Under the pieces are notes generated by a model. That model had not been told where the DNA came from and searched no databases. It worked only from the letters and a program-made list of their open reading frames with translations. Shown in pieces: positions 24,554 to 34,360 of a stretch of DNA of 64,000 nucleotides. Source of the DNA: Laetiporus sulphureus 93-53. Taxonomy: Eukaryota; Basidiomycota; Agaricomycetes; Polyporales; Laetiporaceae. Position numbers and translations under genes: made by a program. Numbering within the stretch: position 1 is the stretch's first letter; each line of letters begins with the position of its first letter. The DNA lies in contig NW_024468518.1 in assembly GCF_001632365.1 (NCBI RefSeq), positions 262,349 through 326,348 of the forward strand, in the 5' to 3' direction.

Positions 24554-25084
24554 TTAAACTTCTTCCTCTATCTTCCGTAGATGTTCTTCAAATTCCATAA
24601 TGTGACGATTTGCAATAGTGGCTGATCGAACGATTTGTCAAATAAAATAACTGTGATGAAGTACCCAAATGTCATTGAAAATTACTTTGATGAAGGATTG
24701 CCACAGGAACCTAGTTTTGTCCCTGACTGCTGACCACTGACGACTGCGATGGATTTGACAAATGCACTCAACCTCTTTGAGCCAGTCGACAAAGCTATCG
24801 TAAGCTTTTGTAAGATGATCTTTCAGTTCCTGGTAACTGACAGGGATATAGCAGATGTGAACCACTACATTTCTCCAGTTGAAGTCTGGGTAGATTTGTA
24901 GAGCAGATAGATGATAGACATTGTAATAATCGATATCAAACGTGTCTTCGTATGTAGCGAACGCTTCCCCTGCCCTTTCCTGAAGACTGTGCGGTATAGA
25001 ATCTCAAAGATAATTGAAAGTATGGCTAACTGGATTGAGGTGCTCAAAGTTATCAAGATTGTTCAAATCGCCAGATGAAGACAT
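24554..25084 (-). pseudogene. element A accessory ORF-beta
   Basis: From ATG 25084 (MSSSGDLNNLDNFEHLNP) to just before gag, about 176 codons, with two premature stops. It keeps the Trp (DFNWRN) that is TGA in B. The NPV-x-aromatic segment resembles HNPVRDYAEGLIWEYY in the corresponding ORF of C2 (37075-37276), which suggests a common origin for the accessory protein in both families. Function unknown. Confidence 0.6.
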
Positions 25085-25100
25085 ATACAAATATTTGTAA

Positions 25101-25859
25101 CTACAGCAAAGGTCGCCCTGTGACCTGTATTCCTAGACAATATTTCGCAATGATATCTAATATGATATCATGAGCTGCTCCTCCCTGATGCTTCCTTTCC
25201 TGAACATAGTTGCAGAAATCACGCACCACATGTTGGTGTACGAAGGAAAGCTTGAATTCCACAATGTCATTGCAGATAGATTCGAGCTTGGAGATAAGGT
25301 GCTCGATGACAAGAATGTCATCACGGTCAAGCTGACAATGATATTGTGGGATGAGGAATAGATGAACCTGTCGAAGGGTGCCTTCGACGTGCTGAGTTGA
25401 GATGATGAAGATTGCGAGAGGATATATGTAATGAGATCCGGTAGGAGTCTCGACATATGTGGAACGAAGTTTATTCACTGGTAGCAGTGCCCAGTCATAA
25501 GATGGGATGCCTGGGTAGTGCTGGGGACCTATCAAAGATGACGATTGTGTGGGGGCTTGCAGCGTGCGAACTGAAGGAGTCTGTATAACAGAAACTGAGA
25601 CACTGGTGCGAGGTCATCGATCTCCCGTAGAGATGTGACTGGGCCTTGGCTGAACGCCTGTATGTCGCAGCTCATAGAACTCTTTTGAAGTTCTCGCTCG
25701 AGGGCGTCGGATAATGCCAAAGTCACTGCGCGTAGTATTGGCATGGCTTATGTGAGTAGAGTCAGTGTCTGCCAGATCAGCAGGTGAAGATATGACATCA
25801 CTAATGTGTGGGTGGATGTGCGAAGATGCAACACTGCAGCGAGTATGCTGGGCAGGCAC
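25101..25859 (-). pseudogene. element A accessory ORF-alpha (no AUG)
   Basis: One frame of about 252 codons interrupted by a single TGA at 25614 (GDR then stop, next to a CGA). It contains no ATG at or near its start; the frame opens right after TAA in the primer site and first offers CTG and GTG codons (GTGCCTGCCCAG). The C-terminal part (DDILVIEHLISKLESI, FVHQHVVRDFCNYVQ, HDIILDIIAKYC) aligns by spacing with the end of ORF-alpha in C (RDRILRHLGALNSRIG, VDFTFVDRRIAIKLC, GRDLVRFEKESCY). I know of no domain that fits. Confidence 0.6.
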
Positions 25860-25878
25860 TCGAGACAGGTAAGATAAG

Positions 25879-25890
25879 CAAACTTATTTT
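25879..25890 (-). promoter_or_regulatory. degenerate primer-binding site of element A
   Basis: Plus-strand CAAACTTATTTT, two bases from the LTR. It differs by two C/T or G/A transitions from the perfect site of B (CAGACTTATTCT). The matching LTR sequence is at 26056-26067. Confidence 0.7.
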
Positions 25891-25892
25891 TC

Positions 25893-26607
25893 TATCACAA
25901 CTTAGGACGCAGAGCGTCGACTAAGCCTATGACTCAGCGATCAAACACTTACTGATACTTGTCGAGGTAAGGATGAGCACAAGTGATGATCAAGGTCAAG
26001 CAGTGCTTTGCAAGTGAGCACTGGTAACACTGAGTGGATTGGCATAGCAGAGATGAGAATAAGTCTGAGGGACTTATGTGTCTCAGAGCTCTGGCTTACA
26101 TACATGAGCAGAGGGACCCTTGGTACCCTGATACCCCAGAACTGCTAGCTAATGGACATTGTCTGATTGGTTACTACTACCTGTCAGACTATGTGTGTCA
26201 TGCATGCCGAATATCTGAACTACTTAGTAAGACCATGGGAATGGTATTGCCTGTAATGGCTACATCACCAGTGGTGTGACATCTATCTATCTCATGTATG
26301 TGAACTAGTATCTCCTTAAAGACATAACTCTGATGGTGTGTGTCTCCTTCATAGGATTCTTTCAGAGTCTGACCATTGCTTCTAGGTAGAATGATATTAC
26401 TGTATAAGTTAGGCTTACCTAATACCTGCACCACTTGTCACATGTATGGATATCACATGATATGTCACGTGACTAGATCTGGACCTCCGGGGTGCCTAGG
26501 ACTGTCAGTACTTCACGTACCAGTTCGTTCCTTTCTAGACAGCCTAGTGCTGATGTCATGTGATGTTTTGGTCACATGTAGAGTTGAAAACGTGAAAATC
26601 TGTGACA
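25893..26607 (-). repeat. 5' LTR of element A
   Basis: A 715-bp LTR matching 5587-6301 and 17761-18476. Its TATA box has decayed (TGTATGTAAGCC on the minus strand). Confidence 0.9.
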
Positions 26608-27532
26608 GTCTCGAAGTTCTCTGATGACTTCCTTCCTGAATACTTGAAAGAATCTGGAAGCTTAATTCGACAGGGCACTTGGCTTGTTTGACCAGCCGGT
26701 TGTTGGATATCCATGAAAGGTGCATTGATGATAGCATTATTGAGTCAGGTTTTCAGTCCAATGATGTAAGTCATGGTTTTTTCCTGAGCCTCCTTCAGGG
26801 CGACCATGTTATCGTAAAGGGCATCTATCTAGCGATTTACTTCATCCTTGTAGTCTTCAAAGTCCTTGCAGATTGCTTGGGCTTCAGCTGTCAGATTGCT
26901 GTTGACCTTGGTAAGCCTTTCGATATCAGCAGAGAGGTGCCGGTCTGAGCTCTGGCCACTTTTAAATGGTCTCGTGTCTCTGTTGCCAGTATCTCGACAT
27001 GGATGTGAGCCAGTATTTCTTTTTTTAATGCCTCCACTACTTGATCATGCCATTCATTCATTTTGAGGTAGAGGGCTTTGTACAACCCTATGATGTCTCT
27101 CATTATGAATAAGCATACTACATTCATCACCCATTCCTTGATGTCTTCTGGTTACGGTGAGTGGTGCAGCAGCATTGGCAGCTTCTTTGATGGTGGAATA
27201 GGGTATCCCATTCCATTCTCATACTTGAGATGTAGAAAATGCTGGCAGGGTGGAAGGTGATGGGTTTCTGACTATTTCCAATGCCTTTGGTGTGCTGCTA
27301 GTGTGTGGTTCTTCAGCAGAGGCAGCTAGTCCTGCTTCAGATGATACTGAAGTGGCCTGACTCCTCCAGGAATCACTAGGCTCACTCACGGTGTGTCCTC
27401 CTAGAAACGCAATGCCTCCAAGGTTATATTGAGACATAGAAATTGATGTGGAAGATAGGGAAAATGATGTCGTTGACAATTTAGAATGGGTCAGTGTTGT
27501 TGATGATTAATTCCTTTTCTGTCAACTCAAGG
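26608..27532 (-). pseudogene. C2 gag fragment
   Basis: Minus-strand Gag matching element C: start at an ATG near 27437 (MSQYNLGGIAF), then MRDIIGLYKALYLKMNEWHDQ, an ETRDHLKVARAQTG coiled region, and the RIKLPDSFKYSGRKS capsid start. It stops at 26608, where element A was inserted. It keeps CAA and AGA codons at two places where C has TGA, which helps to interpret the stops in C. Confidence 0.8.
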
Positions 27533-27537
27533 TAGAG

Positions 27538-28336
27538 TGTCACGGTGCATCATAGATCCTGCCAAAAGGCAAGAAAATGGCTGCAAGGTGCTAGCTGTGC
27601 TCAGTGACCTGCATAAATACCAAAATAAGGACCTGCCACAAGGGGGCTAGGTCAAAAAGGCATGCAGTGACATGCAGCCTGCAAAAAGGGGCTCAAAGGG
27701 CCCTTTGCCTTATATCACACAAAAGGGAGGTAATGACTGTTTAGGCCGCATGAAATAGTTGAACGAAACTGGGGGTACCCAGCTTCCTCATAGGTGCTTA
27801 TATACATGTAGGGCAGGGTCTCTGGCACTGTGCTACTGTGAGACCTCAGATATCTACATGTAAACATATTGCCAGAACCGGTAATGGTTCTGGGCTTTGC
27901 CATAGCAATTATCTACAAAGGCCGTAGATACGCCGAGGTAATCCTATCTAATCTAATGAGACAATTGCCTGTAAGTGGGCCCACTGTTGAGGGGCCAATG
28001 GGTGATGGCTGACAGGGCACATCACAACAGTTGCAACATCAGATGAGAGGATCTGTCCAAACTCAGAACAATGAGTGTGATGATCAGTCTTCATCTGGAT
28101 AGAGTTGTGAGAAGATTTAGCCTATCCTGTACCTGGCTATACTGTATGCCAGTTCGTAGGGGGATCCTAAGTTGTGGTACCTGCCTATTGGTTTAGGCGG
28201 CAAAGTGGTGCCACTATCTTGAGTGGTGAATTGGGTGCTTGCTAGCTTGATGGTCCAATGAGTTCCTTTCTGGGCAAGTGGCCTGGTGTCACATGACCAA
28301 TGCCTGACAACTTCCAAATAGGGCAAGTGGCCAGTG
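27538..28336 (-). repeat. solo LTR F, left part
   Basis: Minus-strand LTR from TGTCACGGTGCA, related to the LTRs of element D (shared segments AGAACC(A/G)GTAATGGTTCTG and TGCTACTGTGAGACCTC). It continues at 36870-37069 after removal of element C. Total about 999 bp. Flanking duplication TAGAG at 27533-27537 and 37070-37074. The minus-strand TATATAAGC box and CAGTTTCGTTCAAC start sequence are visible. No internal region belongs to it. Confidence 0.85.
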
Positions 28337-28992
28337 TGTCACGGTTTTACCTGACCACGTCATAATAGGAACATATGCACCTTAGAAGCATATTATTTTT
28401 CGTCATCTCACGTCGCCAACTAGTCACGTGACCTAATGAAGATAAGATAAGAGGCATCTAGTCACATGACCTCGGATCTCCTCCGGCATTGTCACGTGAC
28501 ACCGAGCTCCTCGGCATTGCATCATATCACGTCATAGCAATGATGCAATATTGCGTGCTCAACGGAGCTCCGTCTTCCGCGGATTATTATTAGGCAGCCA
28601 ATACAGACAATTGGGACATCTCATGTGATTGTAGCATTAGCCAGTAGCATAGTGTGTGACTCACTTATGTAGTACTGTACAGTAGCGTAGCAATCATGTA
28701 TATAAGGACCAGGTCTGACGAGGAGAGACCCCCAGTCTTATTCTCCTTCATCCACCACTACCACCACAGGCGGGTCTTACAAGACACTGCCAGTGTGCTA
28801 TATAACTCTTTGCATCTCCCTCACTGTGTGCAACCCTCTCGACGCTGCCAGTAAGTTTTACTTTGCACCAGTCGACTAGACCCGGCTAGTGAGCACGTCG
28901 TATCGCCACAGCCCCTCGCTGTAGGCTCCACCAAGCATCCCTTTGTGGACTTAGTTTTGGTTGTCTATCTTTGTCATCAGCGTGCTGTGACA
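28337..28992 (+). repeat. 5' LTR of element C
   Basis: TGTCACGG to CTGTGACA, 656 bp. TATA box TATATAAG at 28699-28706; predicted transcript start CAGTCTTATTCT at 28733-28744; a consensus splice donor GTAAGT at 28851. Confidence 0.93.
28699..28744 (+). promoter_or_regulatory. LTR promoter and predicted transcript 5' end
   Basis: TATATAAG at 28699-28706; 27 nt after it begins CAGTCTTATTCT (28733-28744), the sequence complementary to the primer site. This spacing is where RNA polymerase II would start. Confidence 0.75.
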
Positions 28993-28994
28993 TT

Positions 28995-29006
28995 AGAATA
29001 AGACTG
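28995..29006 (+). promoter_or_regulatory. self-complementary primer-binding site of element C
   Basis: AGAATAAGACTG, two bases inside the 5' LTR; exact complement of LTR 28733-28744. I see no TGG-type tRNA primer site here. Confidence 0.85.
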
Positions 29007-29027
29007 ACCTTTTCTCGCCCTGACTAA

Positions 29028-29810
29028 GTGTCTAACACTAGTCGCTGTGTGCTTTCGCCCAGAGAATCCTCCGCCCAGGGCAGGGCTTTTACCACACCAC
29101 TTCCTTCATATCATTCCACTCCGTCTCTACTGCCTAAGCCGCTCCCTTCCTTCAAAAGGAACAGCGCAGCAGCAACCGGCAGTAAAGCGCCTCAAGTCCA
29201 CAATGGGATCGTGCCGCCCAACGGCCGCTACCATCCGTACCAGCGGAAACCTCACACCCACCACCTAACAGAAGGCAATATCCTACAGGCCCAGCCCATC
29301 GAGGCCCATCGCTCGGAGCTTCAAAAGCTTCGAACTAAGGTCAGCTCGTGGGCAGCAGAAGTTCCCAAAGAAGACTCTAACGTCTCTCCTCTCATCGCGA
29401 AACCACATTGGTACGTGAATGACTCCGCCATCACCGTCCTCTCCTTCGCACTCTCAAAGCATTACCATCCGCTCGGGATCAATGAGAATCCCAAGAGCAC
29501 CCTCCCCGAGAACATCGGCCCCACTGTACACGCTACTATACAGCGGTACAAAGTGTTGCAGCAGCCGCATATCGCTGCCAAGTTCACCGAGGAGCAGTTG
29601 AAGTGTCGAGATCGCATTCTACGACACTTGGGAGCATTGAACAGCAGGATTGGAGAAGGAGTGGACTTTACGTTTGTGGACAGACGCATCGCAATTAAGC
29701 TTTGCGTGGGACTAGGAAAGATTTCATTTAGGAACATCAACAAGGAGCAGGAGCGTGTAGGAAGAGATCTAGTTAGATTTGAGAAGGAGTCGTGTTACTG
29801 GCCATACTAG
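29028..29810 (+). CDS. element C accessory ORF-alpha (260 codons, no AUG)
   Basis: An uninterrupted 260-codon frame between the primer site and ORF-beta. No ATG occurs anywhere in the frame; it opens after a TAA, and the first codon that could start it is GTG 29028. The N-terminal third is Pro/Ser-rich (SSAQGRAFTTPLPSYHST); the C-terminal two thirds look globular (HWYVNDSAITVLSFALSKHYHP, then RDRILRHLGALNSRIG and FEKESCYWPY). It is intact here although pol is full of stops. A diverged copy lies at 38164-38978 in C2, and ORF-alpha of A and B is its positional counterpart. Function unknown; translation could need a non-AUG start or splicing of the leader. Confidence 0.65.
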   Translation: MSNTSRCVLSPRESSAQGRAFTTPLPSYHSTPSLLPKPLPSFKRNSAAATGSKAPQVHNGIVPPNGRYHPYQRKPHTHHLTEGNILQAQPIEAHRSELQKLRTKVSSWAAEVPKEDSNVSPLIAKPHWYVNDSAITVLSFALSKHYHPLGINENPKSTLPENIGPTVHATIQRYKVLQQPHIAAKFTEEQLKCRDRILRHLGALNSRIGEGVDFTFVDRRIAIKLCVGLGKISFRNINKEQERVGRDLVRFEKESCYWPY

Positions 29811-29851
29811 GACCAGTATATCTTTTGTAACAGAACATTTTCGTGTAGTGA

Positions 29852-30148
29852 ATGCCAAGATATGCAACCGGCTTTATCTTTGCCAACTACGTGAACGATC
29901 ACTACTGCCCGGCGCAGAACGAACTTGTTGTAGTCTGCACCACGTATTTCATATATCAACCTCTCGTCACCAACTGGCTGCTCATGCTTTACCACTACAC
30001 AGTACAAGTACACGAGTACACCACATATTTCGCACCCTTCCGTCTAGTCGCAGACCTTGAAGAAGAACGTGAGTATCTGGAGTTTAGAGCAGAAAGTCTA
30101 CGAGAGGAACTCGAAGAAGAAGGTCTTATACAAGAAGGACCCTTCTGA
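29852..30148 (+). CDS. element C accessory ORF-beta, shortened
   Basis: 98 codons from ATG (MPRYATGFIFANYVNDHY) to TGA. It corresponds to ORF-beta of C2, which is longer (37949-38160 plus 37075-37276), so C seems to have lost an internal part. The C-terminus is Glu-rich and probably helical (EEEREYLEFRAESLREELEEE). No known domain. Confidence 0.5.
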   Translation: MPRYATGFIFANYVNDHYCPAQNELVVVCTTYFIYQPLVTNWLLMLYHYTVQVHEYTTYFAPFRLVADLEEEREYLEFRAESLREELEEEGLIQEGPF

Positions 30149-30223
30149 AACGTCATCAGACGAGACCAAGAATCGAATACATTGTCTACTTCATCCGTTC
30201 CATTATCCGTCACCTCGATCCCA

Positions 30224-32035
30224 ATGTCTCAATACAACCTTGGAGGCGTTTCTTTCCCAGGTGGCCACACGAGTGAGCCAACCGATCCCTGGAGGAGCCA
30301 GGTCTCCTCAGAACAATCTGAAGTGGAGTCTGCTGCGTCCGCTGAGGCACCCACACCACAAGCGCACAATAGCAGCACACCTCGGACATCGGGTGTAGTC
30401 AGGAACCCATCGCCCACAACTTTTCCAGAATTTGCACCCCCACATCAATGGGAATGGCAGGGGGTCTTCTACAACACCATCAAAGAAGCCGCATCCGCGG
30501 CTGCACCAAACACCGTCCCACAAGACGTAAGGGACTGGGTGATAAATGTGGTGTGGGCGTTCATCATGAGGGATGTAGTAAGCTCGTACGAAGCCCTACG
30601 TCAAAAAATGAATGAACGCCACGAATGACTGGTGGCATCACTGGAGGATGAAATTTTGGCTCGCATTTATACTCAATTATATAGCCAAGAAACGTGAGAC
30701 CAATTGAACACGGCCCGAGCCCAAATCGGTGCGCTCTCAGCCGATAACGAGAGGCTCATCAAGGCCAACAATACACTGACGCTCGAAGCCCAAGCAATTC
30801 ACAAGGACTTCGAGGACTACAAGGACAAAGTAAAGGGCCAGACGGATGCCCTTTACGGCAATATGGTCGCCCTGAAGGAGGCTCAGGAAAAGACCACGAC
30901 TTACATCGTTAGGCTGGAAAGCTGGCTCAACAATTCAATCATCAACGTGCCTCCCACAGGTATCCCACAACCAGCCAGCCAAAATAGCCAGAACCCTCGC
31001 CGAATCAAGCTCCCGGACCCCCTCAAGTACTCTGGCAGAAAATCTGCCGAAAACTTCGAAACGTGGTTCACCAATCTTCTAATCTGGTTGGACTACAACA
31101 GTTTTACGGACGATAAGGACAAGATTCGGCAGGCCAACGCACATCTGGAAGGTGAAGCGGCTCTATACATGAAAGAGTATGCAATCAAGCTCGCCGCTGG
31201 ACAAAACGTTGGTACATGGGCGGACTACACCAGGAAACTGGAAATGGCTTACAAGACACTTGACCCCAAGCGCACAGCACAATCAATGTTGGATGCGCAC
31301 TGTGCAATTCACCACAAGACGATGATCACCTTCACCGAGAGTTTCAGGGCGTATGCCCCAGAATCAGGATACTCGGACGAGGATCTAATCGTCAAAATCA
31401 GAGAACAACGGTCTCTTCATATTCAAACGGTCATGTCGGTCACGGAAACTTTGGATCCATCAAAGATCCCGACCACCTGGATGGAGTACCTGGAGTTCCG
31501 CTTGGAGATTGAAATCAAGCATCAGCAGCAACTCTCGGGTGCGAAACTGGCAGGACCAACACAGGCAAAGAATACCGAACCCAAGGACCCCAACACAATG
31601 GACACCAGCGCTAGAATAGCACATGAACTCTCCCCCGAACAAGACAGGTGGCTTGCTGGCAAACTATGTTTGTTTTGCGGAAAGCATGCCTACGAGCGGG
31701 GAAAGAAGTGCCCTTCTCCCAAACCTGAGTATAAAGGCAAGCGGTTTCAAACCTGCAACAAACCTCAGGATAGAGGAAAAGGCAAGGTGCAACGGGTCCG
31801 ACAAGTCGACGAGGACAACGGGACGGAGACATCAGTGCAAATTGCAGCTTTGGAACAAGCAATTGCTGCACTACGCGGCATGAAGAGTTCCACTCCGACC
31901 ACCTCGTCCAAGGGCAAAGGGAAGGTGAAGCAAGAAGATGCGGCAACATCGGCATCGGCATCAACGGTTAAGGACACCACCACCCGAATCCTCAAATTGG
32001 ACGAATTCACCGAGGATTTTCAGTATGCAGTGTAG
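30224..32035 (+). pseudogene. element C gag
   Basis: Gag from ATG 30224 (MSQYNLGGVSFPGGH) to TAG 32035, about 603 codons, with two premature TGAs at 30626 and 30694; C2 has CAA and AGA at those places. Regions in order: Pro/Ser-rich N-terminus, a helical segment, a coiled-coil-like stretch (30704-30900), capsid (RIKLPDPLKYSGRKSAENFE onward at about 31000), and a zinc-knuckle remnant (LCLFCGKHAYERGKKC at about 31663-31710) followed by a basic, Ser/Thr-rich tail. The pol frame starts before the gag stop in the -1 frame. Confidence 0.85.
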
Positions 32036-33423
32036 ACGAGTCTGGTGTCACACTGCAGGACAATATAGATTGTATTAGTACCGTGAGAGCGAATGTACCG
32101 AGCGATTTTTTATATATTGCATCAGCCAGTTTCTCTAAACATTCGATCGAATTGCTGATAAAATTCGCATCACGGGAAATCCAGACAACGGTCTTACTGG
32201 ATTCTGGGGCATTCTCATGCTATATCAATCAGAGATTTGCCGAAAAACACGGGTTTAAGTTGATACCACTAAACTGTGAGATAAGAATCCTGAACGCAGA
32301 CGCCAGTTCTAACAAGGGCAGCGCAATTACCCATCATGTAGTCACAAGCATCTTAATTGGGGGGCACCGATCAACTGAGAGTTTGCTCGTCACAAACCTC
32401 AGACGCATGTCAATGATCCTTGGCATGAAGTTCTTAAAAGAACACAACCCCCAAGTTGACTGGGAACAGAGAGAGGTCACATTCTCCAGGTGCAGACACA
32501 CGAAGGGTCAACAAGTTCGAGTAAGCGAAGAAGAAGTCAACCTTCTATCGGAACCTCGACTTGAAGATGAAGCAACTTTCCCTGACATACACAAGGATGA
32601 CGGGTGGGATCAGAAAGACAGCTTCATAAACTGAATAGACTTGCAAGACCAGGATCTTCGTAACATGATGCACGACATCCTTGGCATAAGCAAGAAGGTA
32701 AAGGAGCATTTGGTAGAACAGCCGGCAAAAGAGACACAGGACAAAGAATATTGGTCCAAATTTGTCCCTCCAGAATTTCATCAATTTGGAGACGTGTTCT
32801 CAAAGAAGAGTTCAGAAAGAATGCCGACGCGTAAGCCCTATGATCACGCAATTGATCTTGTCCCAGACGCGGCAACCCCGAAATCGGCAAAAGTATACCC
32901 AATGTCTTTACGAGAGAAGAATTCGCTCGATGAATGGATTGACGGCGAAATGGCCAAAGGCTACATTCAACCATCTAAATACCCTTTCGCGGCCCCAGTA
33001 TTTTTCGTGAAGAAAAAAGATGGATCACTTAGGCTAGTTCAGGACTATAGGGCCCTCAACAGTGTCACCAAGAAGAACAAATTCTCGCTCCCACGAATCA
33101 ACGATCTCATCGATGGACTCTCACGAGCCAGCATCTTCACAATGCTGGACCTGAGATGGGGGTACAACAATGTACGCCTTCGTGAGGGAGACGAGGAAAA
33201 GGCAGCGTTCATCACCTACCGTGGTTTATTTGAACTGACTGTCATGTACTTCGGATTCTGCAACGCCCCTAGTACCTTCCAGGCAATGATGAACGATGTA
33301 CTAAGCGATCTCATTCGCACTGGTAAGGTGGCGGTCTATATTGATGATATAATCATCTTCACAGATAATCAAGAGGAACATGACCAATTAATCGAACAAG
33401 TCCTTCAACGCCTCCGACAATGA
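32036..33423 (+). pseudogene. element C pol, part 1: protease and RT palm
   Basis: Protease with an intact active site DSGA (Asp at about 32200) in a 184-codon frame 32083-32634, ended by TGA 32632. The next frame, 32641-33423, carries the pre-RT linker, LRLVQDYRALNS, LDLRWGYNN, FCNAPSTFQAMMNDVL and the catalytic YIDD box. At 33421 a two-base loss (or one-base gain) in a segment that reads DNDLF in A and B shifts the frame. Confidence 0.88.
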
Positions 33424-33430
33424 CCTTTTT

Positions 33431-34360
33431 GTGAAACCTGAAAAGTGCCACTTTGCGGCTACTTTCGTTAAGTTCCTGAGTCTCATAATCTCAAAAGGTT
33501 CAATTCAGATGGACTCTGAAAAGGTTGACGGTGTTCTCAAATGGCCGGTGCCCACCAAGGTCAAGCAACTACAGGTGTTCCTTGGTCTGGCAAATTTTTA
33601 TCGATGGTTCATCAAGGACTTCGGGTCGATTACCCACCCCTTGACACTCCTTACTCGGAAAGACGCCCCCTGGAAATGGGAAGAATCTCAACAGAAAGCG
33701 TTTGAGGCCCTTAAAACTGCCTTCACTTCTGCCCCGATCTTAGCGCTCCCCAACGCAACCCGTCCCTTTAGACTAGAGACGGATGCCTCAGACTTCGCAA
33801 CCGGCGCAGTCCTTGAACAGTTGGGAGAGGATGAGCTATGGCACCCTGTCGCATATTACTCAAAATCGCTCAACAAACATGAACGAAATTATGAGATCTA
33901 CGACAAGGAGATGTTAGCCATCATTCGGGCCCTTAAAGAGTATAGGCAATACTTTGAAGGCCATCCACACCCTGTTGAGATTTGGTCGGATCACCTAAAT
34001 CTTACCTATTTCCGCCAAGCTCAAACATTGACCAGGCGACAAGCTCGCTGGTCACTTTACCTCACTCGATTTAATTTCATTCTCTGTCACCGCCCCGGAA
34101 AGACGATGATGCGTGCCGATCCTCTGTTCAGGAGACCAGATCATGAGAAGGGGGTGAGCAATGACAATTTCGGGCAAACTTTGCTTCGTCCTGAATACTT
34201 TACCATCCACGCGATCTCAGCCACTCACGCCTCCGAAGTTGATGATGCAAAACTTCTCGGAAGAGTGAAATTGACACTACAAGACGACGAGATGACCAAA
34301 GGTTACCAGAACCTACTCAAAACTGGCAAGCGAGAGTTCAGGAAAGACCTCCAAGAGTGA
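33431..34360 (+). pseudogene. element C pol, part 2: RT thumb and RNase H
   Basis: Continues pol after the frameshift (KPEKCHFAATFVKFL). It contains the RT thumb, FLGLANFYRWFIKDF, the RNase H catalytic segment ETDASDFATGAVLEQ, YEIYDKEMLAI and the SDHLNLTYF block. It ends at a TGA (34358-34360) that A and B share at the same codon. Confidence 0.88.

Larger units (their letters stand above)
17761..26607 (-). mobile_element. chromovirus A (Ty3/gypsy with dUTPase)
   Basis: Minus-strand element with 5' LTR 25893-26607 and 3' LTR 17761-18476, which it shares with B. Total 8847 bp. The internal order is primer site, ORF-alpha, ORF-beta, gag, pol with chromodomain and dUTPase, polypurine tract. It is the uninterrupted copy of this family but is inactivated by several stops, an NSG protease and a YLDN RT box. 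The sequence right of it (GTCTC at 26608) is C2 gag; no matching duplication is found at the left end of the array. Confidence 0.88.

Noticed and set aside
33415..33432. Programmed frameshift inside RT of element C
   Set aside because: A and B read straight through the same DNDLF segment, so a small deletion in C is the simpler reading.
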